Assembly: GCF_028595285.1 (NCBI RefSeq)
Contig: NZ_JAQQXQ010000015.1
Location: 1 to 54,455, forward strand
Direction: 5' to 3'
Source: Erythrobacter fulvus
Lineage (GTDB): Bacteria > Pseudomonadota > Alphaproteobacteria > Sphingomonadales > Sphingomonadaceae
DNA length: 54,455 bases
The translations under genes and the position numbers were made by a program. Each line of letters starts with the position of its first letter. Position 1 is the first letter of the stretch. Shown piece after piece: positions 28,348-36,548 of this stretch. The notes below the pieces were generated by a model. The model ran no database searches and was not told where the DNA came from. It saw only the letters and a list, made by a program, of their open reading frames with translations.

Positions 28348-29118
28348 CTAGCCCATCGCCTCCAGCACATCTTCCAGCCGAGCCGGATCGCCGAGCGCGA
28401 TCACCGTTCCGTCAGACCCCGCATCCAGCGGATTGCCCTGCCAGTCGGCCATCATCCCTCCCGCGCCCTCGACCACCGGCACCAGCGCGGCGTAATCGTG
28501 GAGCTTGAGGCCCGCCTCGATCACCACGTCGATATGGCCCGATGCGACGAGGCCGTAATTGTAGCAGTCCCCGCCATAGATGATCTTCTTCTCCGCCACC
28601 TGCTTGGCGACCGACATGAAGGCATCTGCCTCTTCATTGGTGAAAATGTGCGGGCTGGTGGTGGCGAGCACCGCGTCGGACAATTCCTTGAGCGGTTTGG
28701 CCTGCGCAGGTTTGCCGTTGAACAGGGTCGGCCGGCCGATGGCCCCGACCCAGCGTTCCCCCGCTATCGGCTGGTCAATGATGCCGAGCACCGGCCAGCC
28801 GTCCTGCAACAAGGCGATCAGCGTGCCGAAGATCGGACGCCCAGCAATGAAGCTGGTGGTGCCGTCGATCGGATCGAGCACCCACTGGCGGCCCGCGCCC
28901 TCGTTCCGGGTGCCATATTCCTCGCCGATGATGCCGTCGGCGGGAAAGGCTTCCTCGATCAGTTTCCGCATCGCGGCCTCGGCGGCGCGGTCGGCCTCGG
29001 TGACGTAGGAGCTATCGGCCTTGCGTTCCTGACTCCACTGCCCGCGGAACAGCGGACGGATCGCGGCACCCGCAACATCGGCAAGGCGCAAAGCAAGGGT
29101 GAGGTCTTTATCGGTCAT
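28348..29118 (-). CDS. hisN: Histidinol-phosphatase HisN / inositol monophosphatase family
   Basis: A 256-residue Mg-dependent phosphatase. Metal ligands are seen as E66/E67 in GEEYG, D82 and D85 in LDPIDGTTSF, and D208 in LKLHDYAAL. Alphaproteobacteria use this fold for histidinol phosphate in histidine biosynthesis; the YGGDCYNYGLVASG segment fits HisN better than general SuhB. The ATG at 29118 overlaps the upstream small gene's stop by four bases, joining prs, the small gene and hisN in one coupled operon: prs makes PRPP, the first substrate of histidine synthesis. Confidence 0.88.
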   Translation of the reverse strand: MTDKDLTLALRLADVAGAAIRPLFRGQWSQERKADSSYVTEADRAAEAAMRKLIEEAFPADGIIGEEYGTRNEGAGRQWVLDPIDGTTSFIAGRPIFGTLIALLQDGWPVLGIIDQPIAGERWVGAIGRPTLFNGKPAQAKPLKELSDAVLATTSPHIFTNEEADAFMSVAKQVAEKKIIYGGDCYNYGLVASGHIDVVIEAGLKLHDYAALVPVVEGAGGMMADWQGNPLDAGSDGTVIALGDPARLEDVLEAMG

Positions 29119-29462
29119 GGGGTGTTCCAATAGTCGAAGGCTTCGGCCTGTCGAGCCTTGGTATAGCGGCGCGCCTCTGGCCCCTCCCATTCAAGAGGCA
29201 GGTCATCATAGACACGCACGCGGCTGACGAACCAGCCCTGCCCGGGCAGCGCGTCGGACTGGCGCACCACCAGCACGGCAAGGCCCGGTTCGCCCATTAC
29301 CCGCCCGTCCTCGTCGATCCGGTCCAGCACTTTGCACAGCTGGCGCATCAACGGACGGGTGAAGGTGTGGCCGAGCAAGGCCAACAGCCCGCCATAGGTG
29401 AAGGTCGAACGTGTGCGGGCCGCTTCGATCAGCAGGCCGCGCACCTCGACCGGATCAAACAT
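29115..29462 (-). CDS. Small conserved protein of unknown function between prs and hisN
   Basis: A 115-residue protein. The segment STFTYGGLLALLGH, then VLDRIDEDGRVMGEPGLAVLVVRQSDALPGQGWF, resembles a small winged-helix-like module also seen in some nuclease-associated proteins, from memory and not verified. It contains several aromatic residues at the C-terminus (EAFDYWNTP). Its start shares one base with the prs stop (TGATG) and its stop overlaps the hisN start by four, so it is translated with both. Function unknown; genuine coding is supported by tight coupling and normal composition. Confidence 0.72.
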   Translation of the reverse strand: MFDPVEVRGLLIEAARTRSTFTYGGLLALLGHTFTRPLMRQLCKVLDRIDEDGRVMGEPGLAVLVVRQSDALPGQGWFVSRVRVYDDLPLEWEGPEARRYTKARQAEAFDYWNTP

Positions 29463-30397
29463 CAGTCGAACAGGCTGGAAACCGAGCTTTCATCCGCAAT
29501 GCGCCTGATCGCCTCGCCCACCAGCGGAGCCATGGTGAGCACGCGGATACGGTCCGACTGTTCGGTGGCTTCCGTGGGACGGATCGAATCCGTGATCACC
29601 AGCTCCTTGAGCGCCGAGCCGTTGATCCGCGCCACCGCGCCGCCCGAAAGCACGCCGTGGGTGATGTAGGCCGCAACCGACTTCGCGCCGTTCGCCAGCA
29701 GCGCCTCGGCCGCATTGCACAGCGTGCCGCCCGAATCGACGATGTCGTCGATCAGGATGCAGTGGCGGCCCGACACATCGCCGATGATGTTCATGACTTC
29801 GGATTCGCCGGGACGGTCGCGCCGCTTGTCGACAATCGCCAGCGGGGCATTGTCGAGCCGTTTGGCCAGCGCGCGGGCGCGCACCACGCCGCCGACGTCG
29901 GGCGACACAACCATCAGATCCTGATCGCCGTAACGCGCCTGGATATCGGCCGCCATGACGGGCGCGGCATAGAGATTGTCGGTCGGAATATCGAAGAAGC
30001 CCTGGATCTGCCCGGCGTGGAGATCCACCGCCAGCATACGATCAGCCCCCGCTTCCGTAATCAGATTGGCGACGAGCTTGGCCGAGATCGGCGTCCTCGG
30101 GCCAGGCTTGCGGTCCTGCCGGGCGTAGCCGAAATAGGGCACCACCGCGGTGATCCGCTTGGCAGACGCGCGGCGCAGCGCGTCGATGCAGATCAGCAGT
30201 TCCATCAGGTTGTCGTTGGCCGGAAAGCTCGTCGGCTGGACGACGAACACATCCTCGCCGCGCACATTCTCGTGAATCTCGACGAAGACTTCCTCGTCGG
30301 CGAAGCGCCGCACGCTCGCATCGGTGAGCGGCATTTCCAGATAGGCCGCAATGGCCCGGGCGAGCGGCAGGTTCGAATTGCCGGACATGATCTTCAT
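29462..30397 (-). CDS. prs: Ribose-phosphate pyrophosphokinase
   Basis: A 311-residue enzyme producing PRPP from ribose 5-phosphate and ATP for nucleotide, histidine and tryptophan synthesis. The N-terminus [40 protein letters not shown] (ATP site) and the PRPP loop [15 protein letters not shown] near 220 are intact. The length matches the family. ATG at 30397. First gene of a coupled prs-unknown-hisN operon; 237 bases separate it from the divergent porin gene. Confidence 0.97.
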   Translation of the reverse strand: MKIMSGNSNLPLARAIAAYLEMPLTDASVRRFADEEVFVEIHENVRGEDVFVVQPTSFPANDNLMELLICIDALRRASAKRITAVVPYFGYARQDRKPGPRTPISAKLVANLITEAGADRMLAVDLHAGQIQGFFDIPTDNLYAAPVMAADIQARYGDQDLMVVSPDVGGVVRARALAKRLDNAPLAIVDKRRDRPGESEVMNIIGDVSGRHCILIDDIVDSGGTLCNAAEALLANGAKSVAAYITHGVLSGGAVARINGSALKELVITDSIRPTEATEQSDRIRVLTMAPLVGEAIRRIADESSVSSLFD

Positions 30398-30551
30398 GAC
30401 GCGCGAATCCCCGAAGGCAGGTGGTCCGTCCCGCCTAGCGGCACGTCACCAAATTGCAACGCGAAGCGGCGCGGTTGTCGTCAGACGCGACGGGATCGTT
30501 CCGGGGGCGACGCGCAGCGGCGTGAAGCGGTGCTCGAAAGCTTTGTCGTAA

Positions 30552-30569
30552 ATGTCACGGGAATGACAT
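30552..30569. promoter_or_regulatory. Inverted repeat ATGTCA-N6-TGACAT in the prs/porin divergent region
   Basis: A perfect six-base inverted repeat with a six-base spacer, 66 bases upstream of the porin start. Read on the minus strand, ATGTCAT with ATGTTCG eleven bases earlier is a poor Pho-box-like pair. It could be an operator for either gene. Confidence 0.35.
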
Positions 30570-30634
30570 GAAACGAACATAGAGGCGCCTCGCCGGTTCA
30601 GCCCGAGCCAGCCGACCAGACAGGCGAGTTTATC

Positions 30635-32131
30635 ATGTCCCGTATTGCCGGTGGATTTTCCATCGCCCTTCTCACTGCCGCTTTGCTGGCAGGCACCAGC
30701 ACCCCCGCGCTGGCCCAGTCCGAACAACCGCAGGCCGAAGCCTCCGAGACCGATCAGGCACGCATGATTGCCGACCTGCAGCGGCAGATCGACGAGCTGA
30801 AGGCGATGGTGACGACGCTTCAGGCCGCGCAGACCGCTGCCGCGCCCGCTGCGTCTCCGGCACCCGTCACTCAAGCCGCTCCGATGCTGGCGCAGGGAAC
30901 GCCGGGTGCGGCTCCCGCAGCGACGCAGCCCGGTATCGTCCAGCAGCCGGCGCAGCAGGTGGCTGTCGCAACCCCGCCCAGGTCCAAGCAATGGTACGAA
31001 AAGCTGCGGCTGCGCGGATATACCCAGATGCGGCTAAACGAGATCGTGTCGGGCGATGCCTCTGCACCCGCTGGCGAATCGCGCCTGCGCACGATCGGCG
31101 ACAGCGGCGTGCGAGCCGACAATAATTTCAACTTCCGCCGGATCCGTCTGATCCTTCAGGGCGACCTCAACGACTACGTCTCGATCTATTTCCAGCCCGA
31201 TTTCGCGGCCGCGGTTTCGAACCAGTCGGTCGGCGAGCGGCGTGAAGGCACGGTTTCGCTGCGCGACATGTATGCCGACGTCTACCCGACCGGCGACAAG
31301 TCGATCCGCATCCGCCTCGGCCAGTCGAAGGTGCCGTTCGGGTGGGAGAACCTCCAATCCTCCTCCAACCGGCTCGCGCTCGATCGTACCGACGGCATCA
31401 ACAGCGCGCTGCCGGGCGAACGCGATCTGGGCATCGTTGCCTATTACACGCCCGCGCAGGTGCAGGAGATCTGGGACCGTCTGTCCGCCGACGGGCAGAA
31501 GCTTTTCGGCAATTACGGCGCTTTCGGTGTCGGGGTCTTCAACGGGCAAGGCATCAACCGGACCGAGACCAACAACAGCCTGATGAAGGTGGCGATGGCA
31601 ACCTGGCCGTTTGAACTCGACGGCATCGGGCTCGACGGACAGGTGTTCGAGCTGGGCGGCGCGGTCCTGCGTAACCGGGTCAATCCGGAAGTGCGCACCG
31701 GCGGGGTCAGCCCGGTTGCCTACAAGGATAATCGCGTTGGCCTTCACGCCATTCTCTACCCGCAGCCGTTCGGCCTTCAGGGCGAATGGAACTGGGGAAC
31801 GGGGCCGGAATTCGATCCCGCCACCGGCCGGATCGAGGAACGCCCGCTAAGCGGCGGTTATGTCCAGGCGATGGTCAAGGTTGATGAAAGCCCCATCGGC
31901 CGGATCTACCCCTTTGCGCGCTGGCAATATTACCGCGGCGGGTTCAAGGGCGCGGTCAACGCCCCGCGGCTGGAGACCGAAGAGCTCGAACTGGGCCTCG
32001 AAGTGCTGCTGAACTCCGCGCTCGAACTCACCGCCACCTATGGCTGGGCTTCGCGCAAGGAAGCCGACGAACGCCGCTTTGGCCAGGCCGAGGGCCAGTT
32101 GCTGCGGGTGCAGGCGCAGTGGAACTATTGA
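30635..32131 (+). CDS. Phosphate-selective porin OprO/OprP-like
   Basis: A 498-residue outer membrane protein. Signal peptide 1-27 (ending ALAQ), a coiled-coil with QRQIDELKAMVTTLQ (about 46-62) of the kind that trimerises porins, a Pro/Ala/Gln-rich linker to about 115, then a beta-barrel starting KLRLRGYTQMRL and ending VQAQWNY with the terminal aromatic expected for BAM recognition. RNFNFRR-like and SIYFQPDF segments fit the OprO/OprP group (phosphate or polyphosphate uptake). It converges on phoU, which suits a phosphate role, but the porin group also occurs in other settings. ATG at 30635. Confidence 0.85.
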   Translation: MSRIAGGFSIALLTAALLAGTSTPALAQSEQPQAEASETDQARMIADLQRQIDELKAMVTTLQAAQTAAAPAASPAPVTQAAPMLAQGTPGAAPAATQPGIVQQPAQQVAVATPPRSKQWYEKLRLRGYTQMRLNEIVSGDASAPAGESRLRTIGDSGVRADNNFNFRRIRLILQGDLNDYVSIYFQPDFAAAVSNQSVGERREGTVSLRDMYADVYPTGDKSIRIRLGQSKVPFGWENLQSSSNRLALDRTDGINSALPGERDLGIVAYYTPAQVQEIWDRLSADGQKLFGNYGAFGVGVFNGQGINRTETNNSLMKVAMATWPFELDGIGLDGQVFELGGAVLRNRVNPEVRTGGVSPVAYKDNRVGLHAILYPQPFGLQGEWNWGTGPEFDPATGRIEERPLSGGYVQAMVKVDESPIGRIYPFARWQYYRGGFKGAVNAPRLETEELELGLEVLLNSALELTATYGWASRKEADERRFGQAEGQLLRVQAQWNY

Positions 32132-32137
32132 CCGGAC

Positions 32138-32160
32138 GGCCCGCCGACACGCGGCGGGCC
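32138..32160. terminator. Bidirectional terminator-like hairpin between porin and phoU
   Basis: GGCCCGCCG pairs perfectly with CGGCGGGCC over a five-base loop, between two convergent genes. The T-tracts on either side are weak (TATTCC on the plus strand). Confidence 0.6.
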
Positions 32161-32825
32161 TATTCCCCGGTCAGCATGTAGGACACGTCCCCGGCGATGT
32201 TGGTGGCATAGTCGCCGACCCGTTCGAGCTGCTTGCCCATCAGGATTAGCTGGATGCCGTCACCGCTACCTAGACTGCCCTCGTCGATCCCGGCGCGGCA
32301 GGATTCGGTCAGCCTTGCGTTCATGGCGTTAAGCTCCGCATCGGCGGCGATCACCTCCTGCGCAAGCGTGTGCGAGGCGGTGTTGAAGCTTTCGATCGCC
32401 TTGGCGACCATCGCGCTGGCATAGCGTTCCATCGCCCGCACCTGCGCAAAGCGCGTGCCGAGCGCCGCGCGGTCCACCGTGTCAAACCGCCGCGCAATGC
32501 GCTTTGCCTGATCGCCCGTGCGTTCCAGCATCTTGCCGATCCTGATTGCCGCGATGAGATAGCGCAGATCCTCCGCCATCGGCGCGCGCGACATGATGGT
32601 GAGCAGCGCCAGCCGTTCAAGCTGACGCTCTAGCTCGTCGATCGCCTTGTCCTGCGACACGATCTGCATCGCGGCGATGGCATCGGCATTCTGCAACGCA
32701 TCCAGCCCGCCCGACAGCAGCCCGCGGGCCATGTCGGCCATGCGGTTGATGATCGCGCTGACTTCCGACAGCTGCAGATTATACGAGGAGACCGTGTGGG
32801 GGCGGTCGATCACGGGGTGCGCCAT
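32160..32825 (-). CDS. phoU: Phosphate signalling protein PhoU
   Basis: A 221-residue all-helical protein with two PhoU repeats. RYLIAAIRIGKMLERTGDQAKRIARR (about 87-112) and LILMGKQLERVGDYATNIAGDV near the end carry the paired E-x-x-D metal-binding patterns. PhoU links the Pst transporter to PhoR and restrains the Pho regulon. No pst or phoB/R gene is in the window; it sits alone between glpX and a porin. Two Pho-box-like repeats lie directly upstream, so PhoB control is likely. ATG at 32825. Confidence 0.92.
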   Translation of the reverse strand: MAHPVIDRPHTVSSYNLQLSEVSAIINRMADMARGLLSGGLDALQNADAIAAMQIVSQDKAIDELERQLERLALLTIMSRAPMAEDLRYLIAAIRIGKMLERTGDQAKRIARRFDTVDRAALGTRFAQVRAMERYASAMVAKAIESFNTASHTLAQEVIAADAELNAMNARLTESCRAGIDEGSLGSGDGIQLILMGKQLERVGDYATNIAGDVSYMLTGE

Positions 32826-32834
32826 GCACCTAAA

Positions 32835-32871
32835 ATGACACTTTTGTTACAAAGTGCAAGTTTTGTTACAG
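32835..32871 (-). promoter_or_regulatory. Two Pho-box-like PhoB sites upstream of phoU
   Basis: On the minus strand, CTGTAAC-AAAA-CTTGCAC (32871-32854) and TTGTAAC-AAAA-GTGTCAT (32852-32835) each show two heptamers eleven bases apart, like the CTGTCAT-N4-CTGTCAT Pho box. On the plus strand this appears as TTTTGTTACA repeated at 32842 and 32861. The second site ends ten bases before the start codon, leaving little room for a -10, so the true transcription start is unclear. Confidence 0.65.
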
Positions 32872-32880
32872 CGCCCGCGA

Positions 32881-33897
32881 TCAGCCGATGCGGTGTTCGC
32901 CCCGGATCCAGCGCACCGTTCCGGAGCTCGCGCGCATCACCACGCTTTCGGTGGTCATGTACACTTCACCGGTCGGCTTGCGGCGGCGCTTCACCCCGTC
33001 GAGCAGAGAACCGCTGGTCACGCCGGTTGCGGCGAAGATGCAGTCGCCCTTGGCGAGATCTTCCAGCTTGTAGATCCGGTCGAGGTCGGTGATGCCCCAC
33101 TTGCGCGCGCGGGCCTTCTCGTCATCGTTGCGGAACACAAGGCGACCGTTGAACTGCCCGCCGACGCAGCGCAGCGCCGCTGCGGCCAGCACGCCTTCGG
33201 GCGCACCGCCCTGGCCCATATACATGTCGACCGTGGTTTCCTCGTCCGTCACCGCGATCACCCCGGCAACATCCCCGTCGCCGATCAGCACCACGCCGCA
33301 ACCGATGCCGCGCAGTTCCGCGATCAGTTCGGCATGGCGCGGGCGATCGAGCACGCAGACATTGATCTGCGAGGGTTCGCAGCCCTTGGCCGCAGCGACC
33401 GCCAGCACGTTTTCGGTCGCCGATTTGGCAAGGTCGATAATGCCTTCGGGATAGCCCGGGCCCACCGCAAGCTTGTCCATATAAACGTCGGGCGCGTTGA
33501 GCAGGCAGCCTTCTTCCGCCGCCGCAAGCACGGCGAGCGCATTGGGGCCGGCCTTGGCGGTGATCGTCGTGCCTTCGAGCGGATCGAGCGCGATGTCGAT
33601 CTTCGGGCCTTTGCCCATCCCGACCTTCTCACCGATATAAAGCATCGGTGCCTCGTCGCGCTCGCCCTCGCCGATCACCACGGTGCCGTCCATGTAGAGG
33701 GTGTCGAAGGCCTTGCGCATCGCTTCGACGGCGGCCGCATCGGCCGCCTTTTCGTCGCCGCGCCCGATCAGCTTGGCCGCGGCAATCGCAGCCGCCTCGG
33801 TGACGCGCACCATTTCCAGCACCAGCACGCGCTGGATGGCATTGTCGCTGGCGGCTTGCTTGGCCGCGCCGAGGTCGGTATCGGGTGAGGAGTTCAT
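32881..33897 (-). CDS. glpX: Class II fructose-1,6-bisphosphatase
   Basis: A 338-residue gluconeogenic enzyme. GTVVIGEGERDEAPMLYIG (about 71-89), ALDPLEGTT (about 103-111) and GQGGAPEGVLAAAALRC near 228-244 are GlpX signatures holding metal ligands. The ATG at 33897 is preferred to a TTG two codons upstream. The length is typical. glpX often lies beside hom in sphingomonads, and here hom is the next minus-strand gene but with two plus-strand genes between. phoU follows 55 bases downstream behind its own regulatory sites. Confidence 0.95.
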   Translation of the reverse strand: MNSSPDTDLGAAKQAASDNAIQRVLVLEMVRVTEAAAIAAAKLIGRGDEKAADAAAVEAMRKAFDTLYMDGTVVIGEGERDEAPMLYIGEKVGMGKGPKIDIALDPLEGTTITAKAGPNALAVLAAAEEGCLLNAPDVYMDKLAVGPGYPEGIIDLAKSATENVLAVAAAKGCEPSQINVCVLDRPRHAELIAELRGIGCGVVLIGDGDVAGVIAVTDEETTVDMYMGQGGAPEGVLAAAALRCVGGQFNGRLVFRNDDEKARARKWGITDLDRIYKLEDLAKGDCIFAATGVTSGSLLDGVKRRRKPTGEVYMTTESVVMRASSGTVRWIRGEHRIG

Positions 33898-33962
33898 GCG
33901 CAATTCAGCCCCTTATCGCTCTGGTGGTCACCAGACTTCGTATTACCCCGGCGCATAAGCGG

Positions 33963-34604
33963 ATGGAGACGGGTTTGTCGAGCAATGCTACTCCCGTCGT
34001 GCCGGGTTTTCGCACGCATCCGATGCTTCCGGCCTTGACCGCTGTCGTGTTGGCGTTTGCCGCGCCTTTGGCCGCACAGGATGACACGGGCGCGACACCG
34101 GCGCCCTCCGGCCCTGCCGAAATACAGCAGGACGAAAGCCCGCGCGTCAACGTGCTGGTCACGATCCCGCGCGGCGACGTCAATCAGGCACAGGCGCAGG
34201 AATGCGTGGACCGCGCCGATGCCGGAACGATCAGCGGCGAAATCGTCGTGTGCCGCCAGATCGGCGAGGACAATTCCAATTCCTTCTCGGGTGACCGCGA
34301 AAGGGCGCAGAAACGCTACGCGCAGGAGACCATGCTGAAGGGCGCCCCGCGCGCGCCCGAAGCCTTCGGCATCCCCAATCATGGCAATCCGATCGGCTTG
34401 GGCGGTGTCCCGCCGCCGGCGGTATTCATTGACGTCGAGGCATTGCCGCAGGCGCCCGCCGGATCGGATGCCGACCGGATTGCGCGGGGCCTGCCGCCGC
34501 TGGGCAGGGATGGCGAGCTGTCCGAAGAAGAAGAACGCGCCCGGCGCGAGGCGGCGGGGATCAAGACCGTCGTGCCGCCGCGTTCCTCGAAGAAGAAAAA
34601 GTGA
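33963..34604 (+). CDS. Secreted protein of unknown function, first of a paralogous pair
   Basis: A 213-residue protein. A signal peptide is seen as LPALTAVVLAFAAPLAAQ; if the ATG at 34023 is the true start, it is the N-terminus, otherwise (ATG at 33963, used here) it follows a 20-residue lead. The mature part has CVDRADAGTISGEIVVCRQI near 86-105, an Arg/Lys-rich middle, IGLGGVPPPAVFIDVEALP and GSDADRIARGLPPLG, then a charged tail ending SSKKKK. The two-cysteine GEIVVC pattern recurs in many unannotated sphingomonad secreted proteins. The next gene shares all these blocks. Function unknown. Confidence 0.72.
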   Translation: METGLSSNATPVVPGFRTHPMLPALTAVVLAFAAPLAAQDDTGATPAPSGPAEIQQDESPRVNVLVTIPRGDVNQAQAQECVDRADAGTISGEIVVCRQIGEDNSNSFSGDRERAQKRYAQETMLKGAPRAPEAFGIPNHGNPIGLGGVPPPAVFIDVEALPQAPAGSDADRIARGLPPLGRDGELSEEEERARREAAGIKTVVPPRSSKKKK

Positions 34605-35155
34605 AGGCGGCACGGATAACACGATCCGCGCTCGCCCTTGCTCCACTGCTTGCGGGAGGATTCCTGCCCGCTGCATCTCTGGCGCAGGAACGCGTGCCTA
34701 TCGATCTCGGCCCCGATGCGGCTGCCGGCACACCGCCGCAAAGCATCGACCTGACAACGCCTTCGCCCGCCCCGGCAGACCCGGAGGCGGAAAAGGAATG
34801 CGTGGTTCAACGCGATGCAGGCATTGTCGCTGGTGAAATCGTCGTTTGCCGGTCTACCGGAGAGCTCTCAGACGGCGCGTGGGATCAGGATGATTTCCTG
34901 CGGCGTTATGCCGAAGTCACACAGGGCACCAAGGCGCCAGATGTCGACGGAACAGGACTGCCCTTCGGCATGTACCCTTACATTGATATTCGCGGCTGCT
35001 TCATTCCGCCTTGCCCGGCACAGCCCGCGCTGATGATCGACGTCACGGCCTTGCCCGAGGCGCCGCCCGGTTCCGATGCAGACAGGATCGGGCGTGGCCT
35101 GCCGCCGCTCGGCTCCGCAGGTGCCGGCCGGTCCGTACAGGCTTCGGCAGAATAG
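34601..35155 (+). CDS. Secreted protein of unknown function, second of a paralogous pair
   Basis: A 184-residue protein starting with GTG at 34601, overlapping the previous stop by four bases (GTGA). Residues 1-28 are a signal peptide (ending ASLAQ). Shared blocks with its neighbour are CVVQRDAGIVAGEIVVCR (about 67-84), LPFGMYPY versus EAFGIPN, LMIDVTALPEAPPGSDADRIGRGLPPLG. It adds CFIPPCPAQ, two cysteines absent from the first copy, and lacks the Lys tail. The pair arose by tandem duplication and probably acts together in the periplasm or at the surface. It ends four bases before the hom stop. Confidence 0.74.
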   Translation: MKAARITRSALALAPLLAGGFLPAASLAQERVPIDLGPDAAAGTPPQSIDLTTPSPAPADPEAEKECVVQRDAGIVAGEIVVCRSTGELSDGAWDQDDFLRRYAEVTQGTKAPDVDGTGLPFGMYPYIDIRGCFIPPCPAQPALMIDVTALPEAPPGSDADRIGRGLPPLGSAGAGRSVQASAE

Positions 35156-35159
35156 GCGC

Positions 35160-36491
35160 TCAGAGCGGCAGGATCGGCAGCACCAGCGGATCGCCGGTCA
35201 GGCTGTCCGATCCTTCGAGCAATGCCAGCGCGCGGGCGACATTGGCTTCCGGGCCTTCGTGCGTCACCATCGCCACCATCACATCAGTGCCCTCTGCCCC
35301 GCGACCCTGCTGGATCAGGCTTTCGATCGACACATTGCCGTCGCGCATCGCGGCGGTGATTTCGGCCAGCACGCCGGGGCGATCCTTGACCATGAAGCGG
35401 ATATAGGTGCGTTCGGTCCGATGGCCTGGTTCGGCAGGGGGGAGCGCGGCGAGCTGCGCCACGGGGATCGAGAAAGGCGCGCCCACTTCGTCGCGGGCAA
35501 TGTCGATCAGATCGGCGGCGACCGCGCTCGCCGTCGGCCCGTCACCCGCGCCCGCGCCCTGGAACAGCAGCCTGCCCGAGAAATTGCCCTCGGCCACCAC
35601 CGCGTTGGTCGGCCCGTCGACCGCACTCAGGGGGTGCCCCCTCGCGACGAGACAGGGCCGCACGCGCTGGAGCAGGCGTTCGCCATCGGGCGTGTTCTCG
35701 ACATCGGCCTCGCCGATCAGGCGGATGACAAAGCCCAGCGCATCGGCCTGCGCGATATCGGCGGCGCGGACCTGAGTGATGCCGTTCACCCGCACACCCG
35801 CAAAATCGACCCGCGTTCCGAAACCGATCGCGGACAGGATCGCCAGCTTGTGCGCCGCATCCACGCCTTCGATATCGAACGCCGGATCAGCCTCGGCGAA
35901 ACCCAGACGCTGCGCATCGGCCAGCACCTCGCCAAAGTCGGCACCGGTGCGCTCCATGGTCGAAAGGATGTAATTGCAGGTGCCGTTGAGGATGCCGTAG
36001 ACCTTGGTCAGCGCATTTGCGCTGGTGCCTTCGCGCAGCCCCTTGATCACCGGGATGCCGCCCGCCACGGCCGCTTCGAACTTGAGCGGGGCGTTGTTGG
36101 CCTCGGCCAGTTCGGCCAGTTCCAAGCCGTGATGCGCGATCATAGCCTTGTTGGCGGTGACAAGGCCCTTGCCCGCCGCCAGCGCCGCGCGCGAACAGGC
36201 CAGTGCCGGACCATCAGAGCCGCCGACCAGTTCCACCACAACATCGACATCGTCGCGGCGGGCCAGCGCGGTCATGTCGTCTTCCCACGCGAAGGGAGCG
36301 ATATCGACACCGCGATCCTTGCCTCGGTCGCGCGCGCTGACCGCGACAACCTCGATTCGCCGACCGGCGCGCGCGGCGATGATCCCGGCATTGGTGGCGA
36401 GCAGCCGGATCACGCCCGCCCCCACCGTGCCGATGCCGGCAATGGCGATACGCAAGGGTGCGGATTCGGATTCGGTCAAGCGGGCCTCCAT
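35160..36491 (-). CDS. hom: Homoserine dehydrogenase
   Basis: A 443-residue enzyme reducing aspartate semialdehyde to homoserine for threonine and methionine. The NAD(P) fold GIGTVGAGV is at 19-27; ELVGGSDGPA, VTANKAMIAHHG and YGILNGTCNYILSTM are family segments, and DAQRLGFAEADPAFDIEGVDAAHK holds the catalytic Asp/Lys. A C-terminal ACT domain (about 365-440, RFMVKDRPGVLAEIT) suggests threonine feedback. ATG at 36491. It converges closely with the secreted pair. Confidence 0.97.
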   Translation of the reverse strand: MEARLTESESAPLRIAIAGIGTVGAGVIRLLATNAGIIAARAGRRIEVVAVSARDRGKDRGVDIAPFAWEDDMTALARRDDVDVVVELVGGSDGPALACSRAALAAGKGLVTANKAMIAHHGLELAELAEANNAPLKFEAAVAGGIPVIKGLREGTSANALTKVYGILNGTCNYILSTMERTGADFGEVLADAQRLGFAEADPAFDIEGVDAAHKLAILSAIGFGTRVDFAGVRVNGITQVRAADIAQADALGFVIRLIGEADVENTPDGERLLQRVRPCLVARGHPLSAVDGPTNAVVAEGNFSGRLLFQGAGAGDGPTASAVAADLIDIARDEVGAPFSIPVAQLAALPPAEPGHRTERTYIRFMVKDRPGVLAEITAAMRDGNVSIESLIQQGRGAEGTDVMVAMVTHEGPEANVARALALLEGSDSLTGDPLVLPILPL

Positions 36492-36548
36492 AGATAGCGG
36501 TGAAGGCGCTTAACTGTCAGGCGCGCGCGGTCAAGCGGCGAGGCGCGC

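Noticed and set aside
30541..30580. Pho box for the porin on the plus strand
   Set aside because: Two TGTC half-sites are nine bases apart rather than eleven, so spacing does not fit.
30446..30991. 181-codon minus-strand frame opposite the porin start
   Set aside because: Low-complexity Arg/Gly/Leu product, antisense to a well-supported signal peptide.
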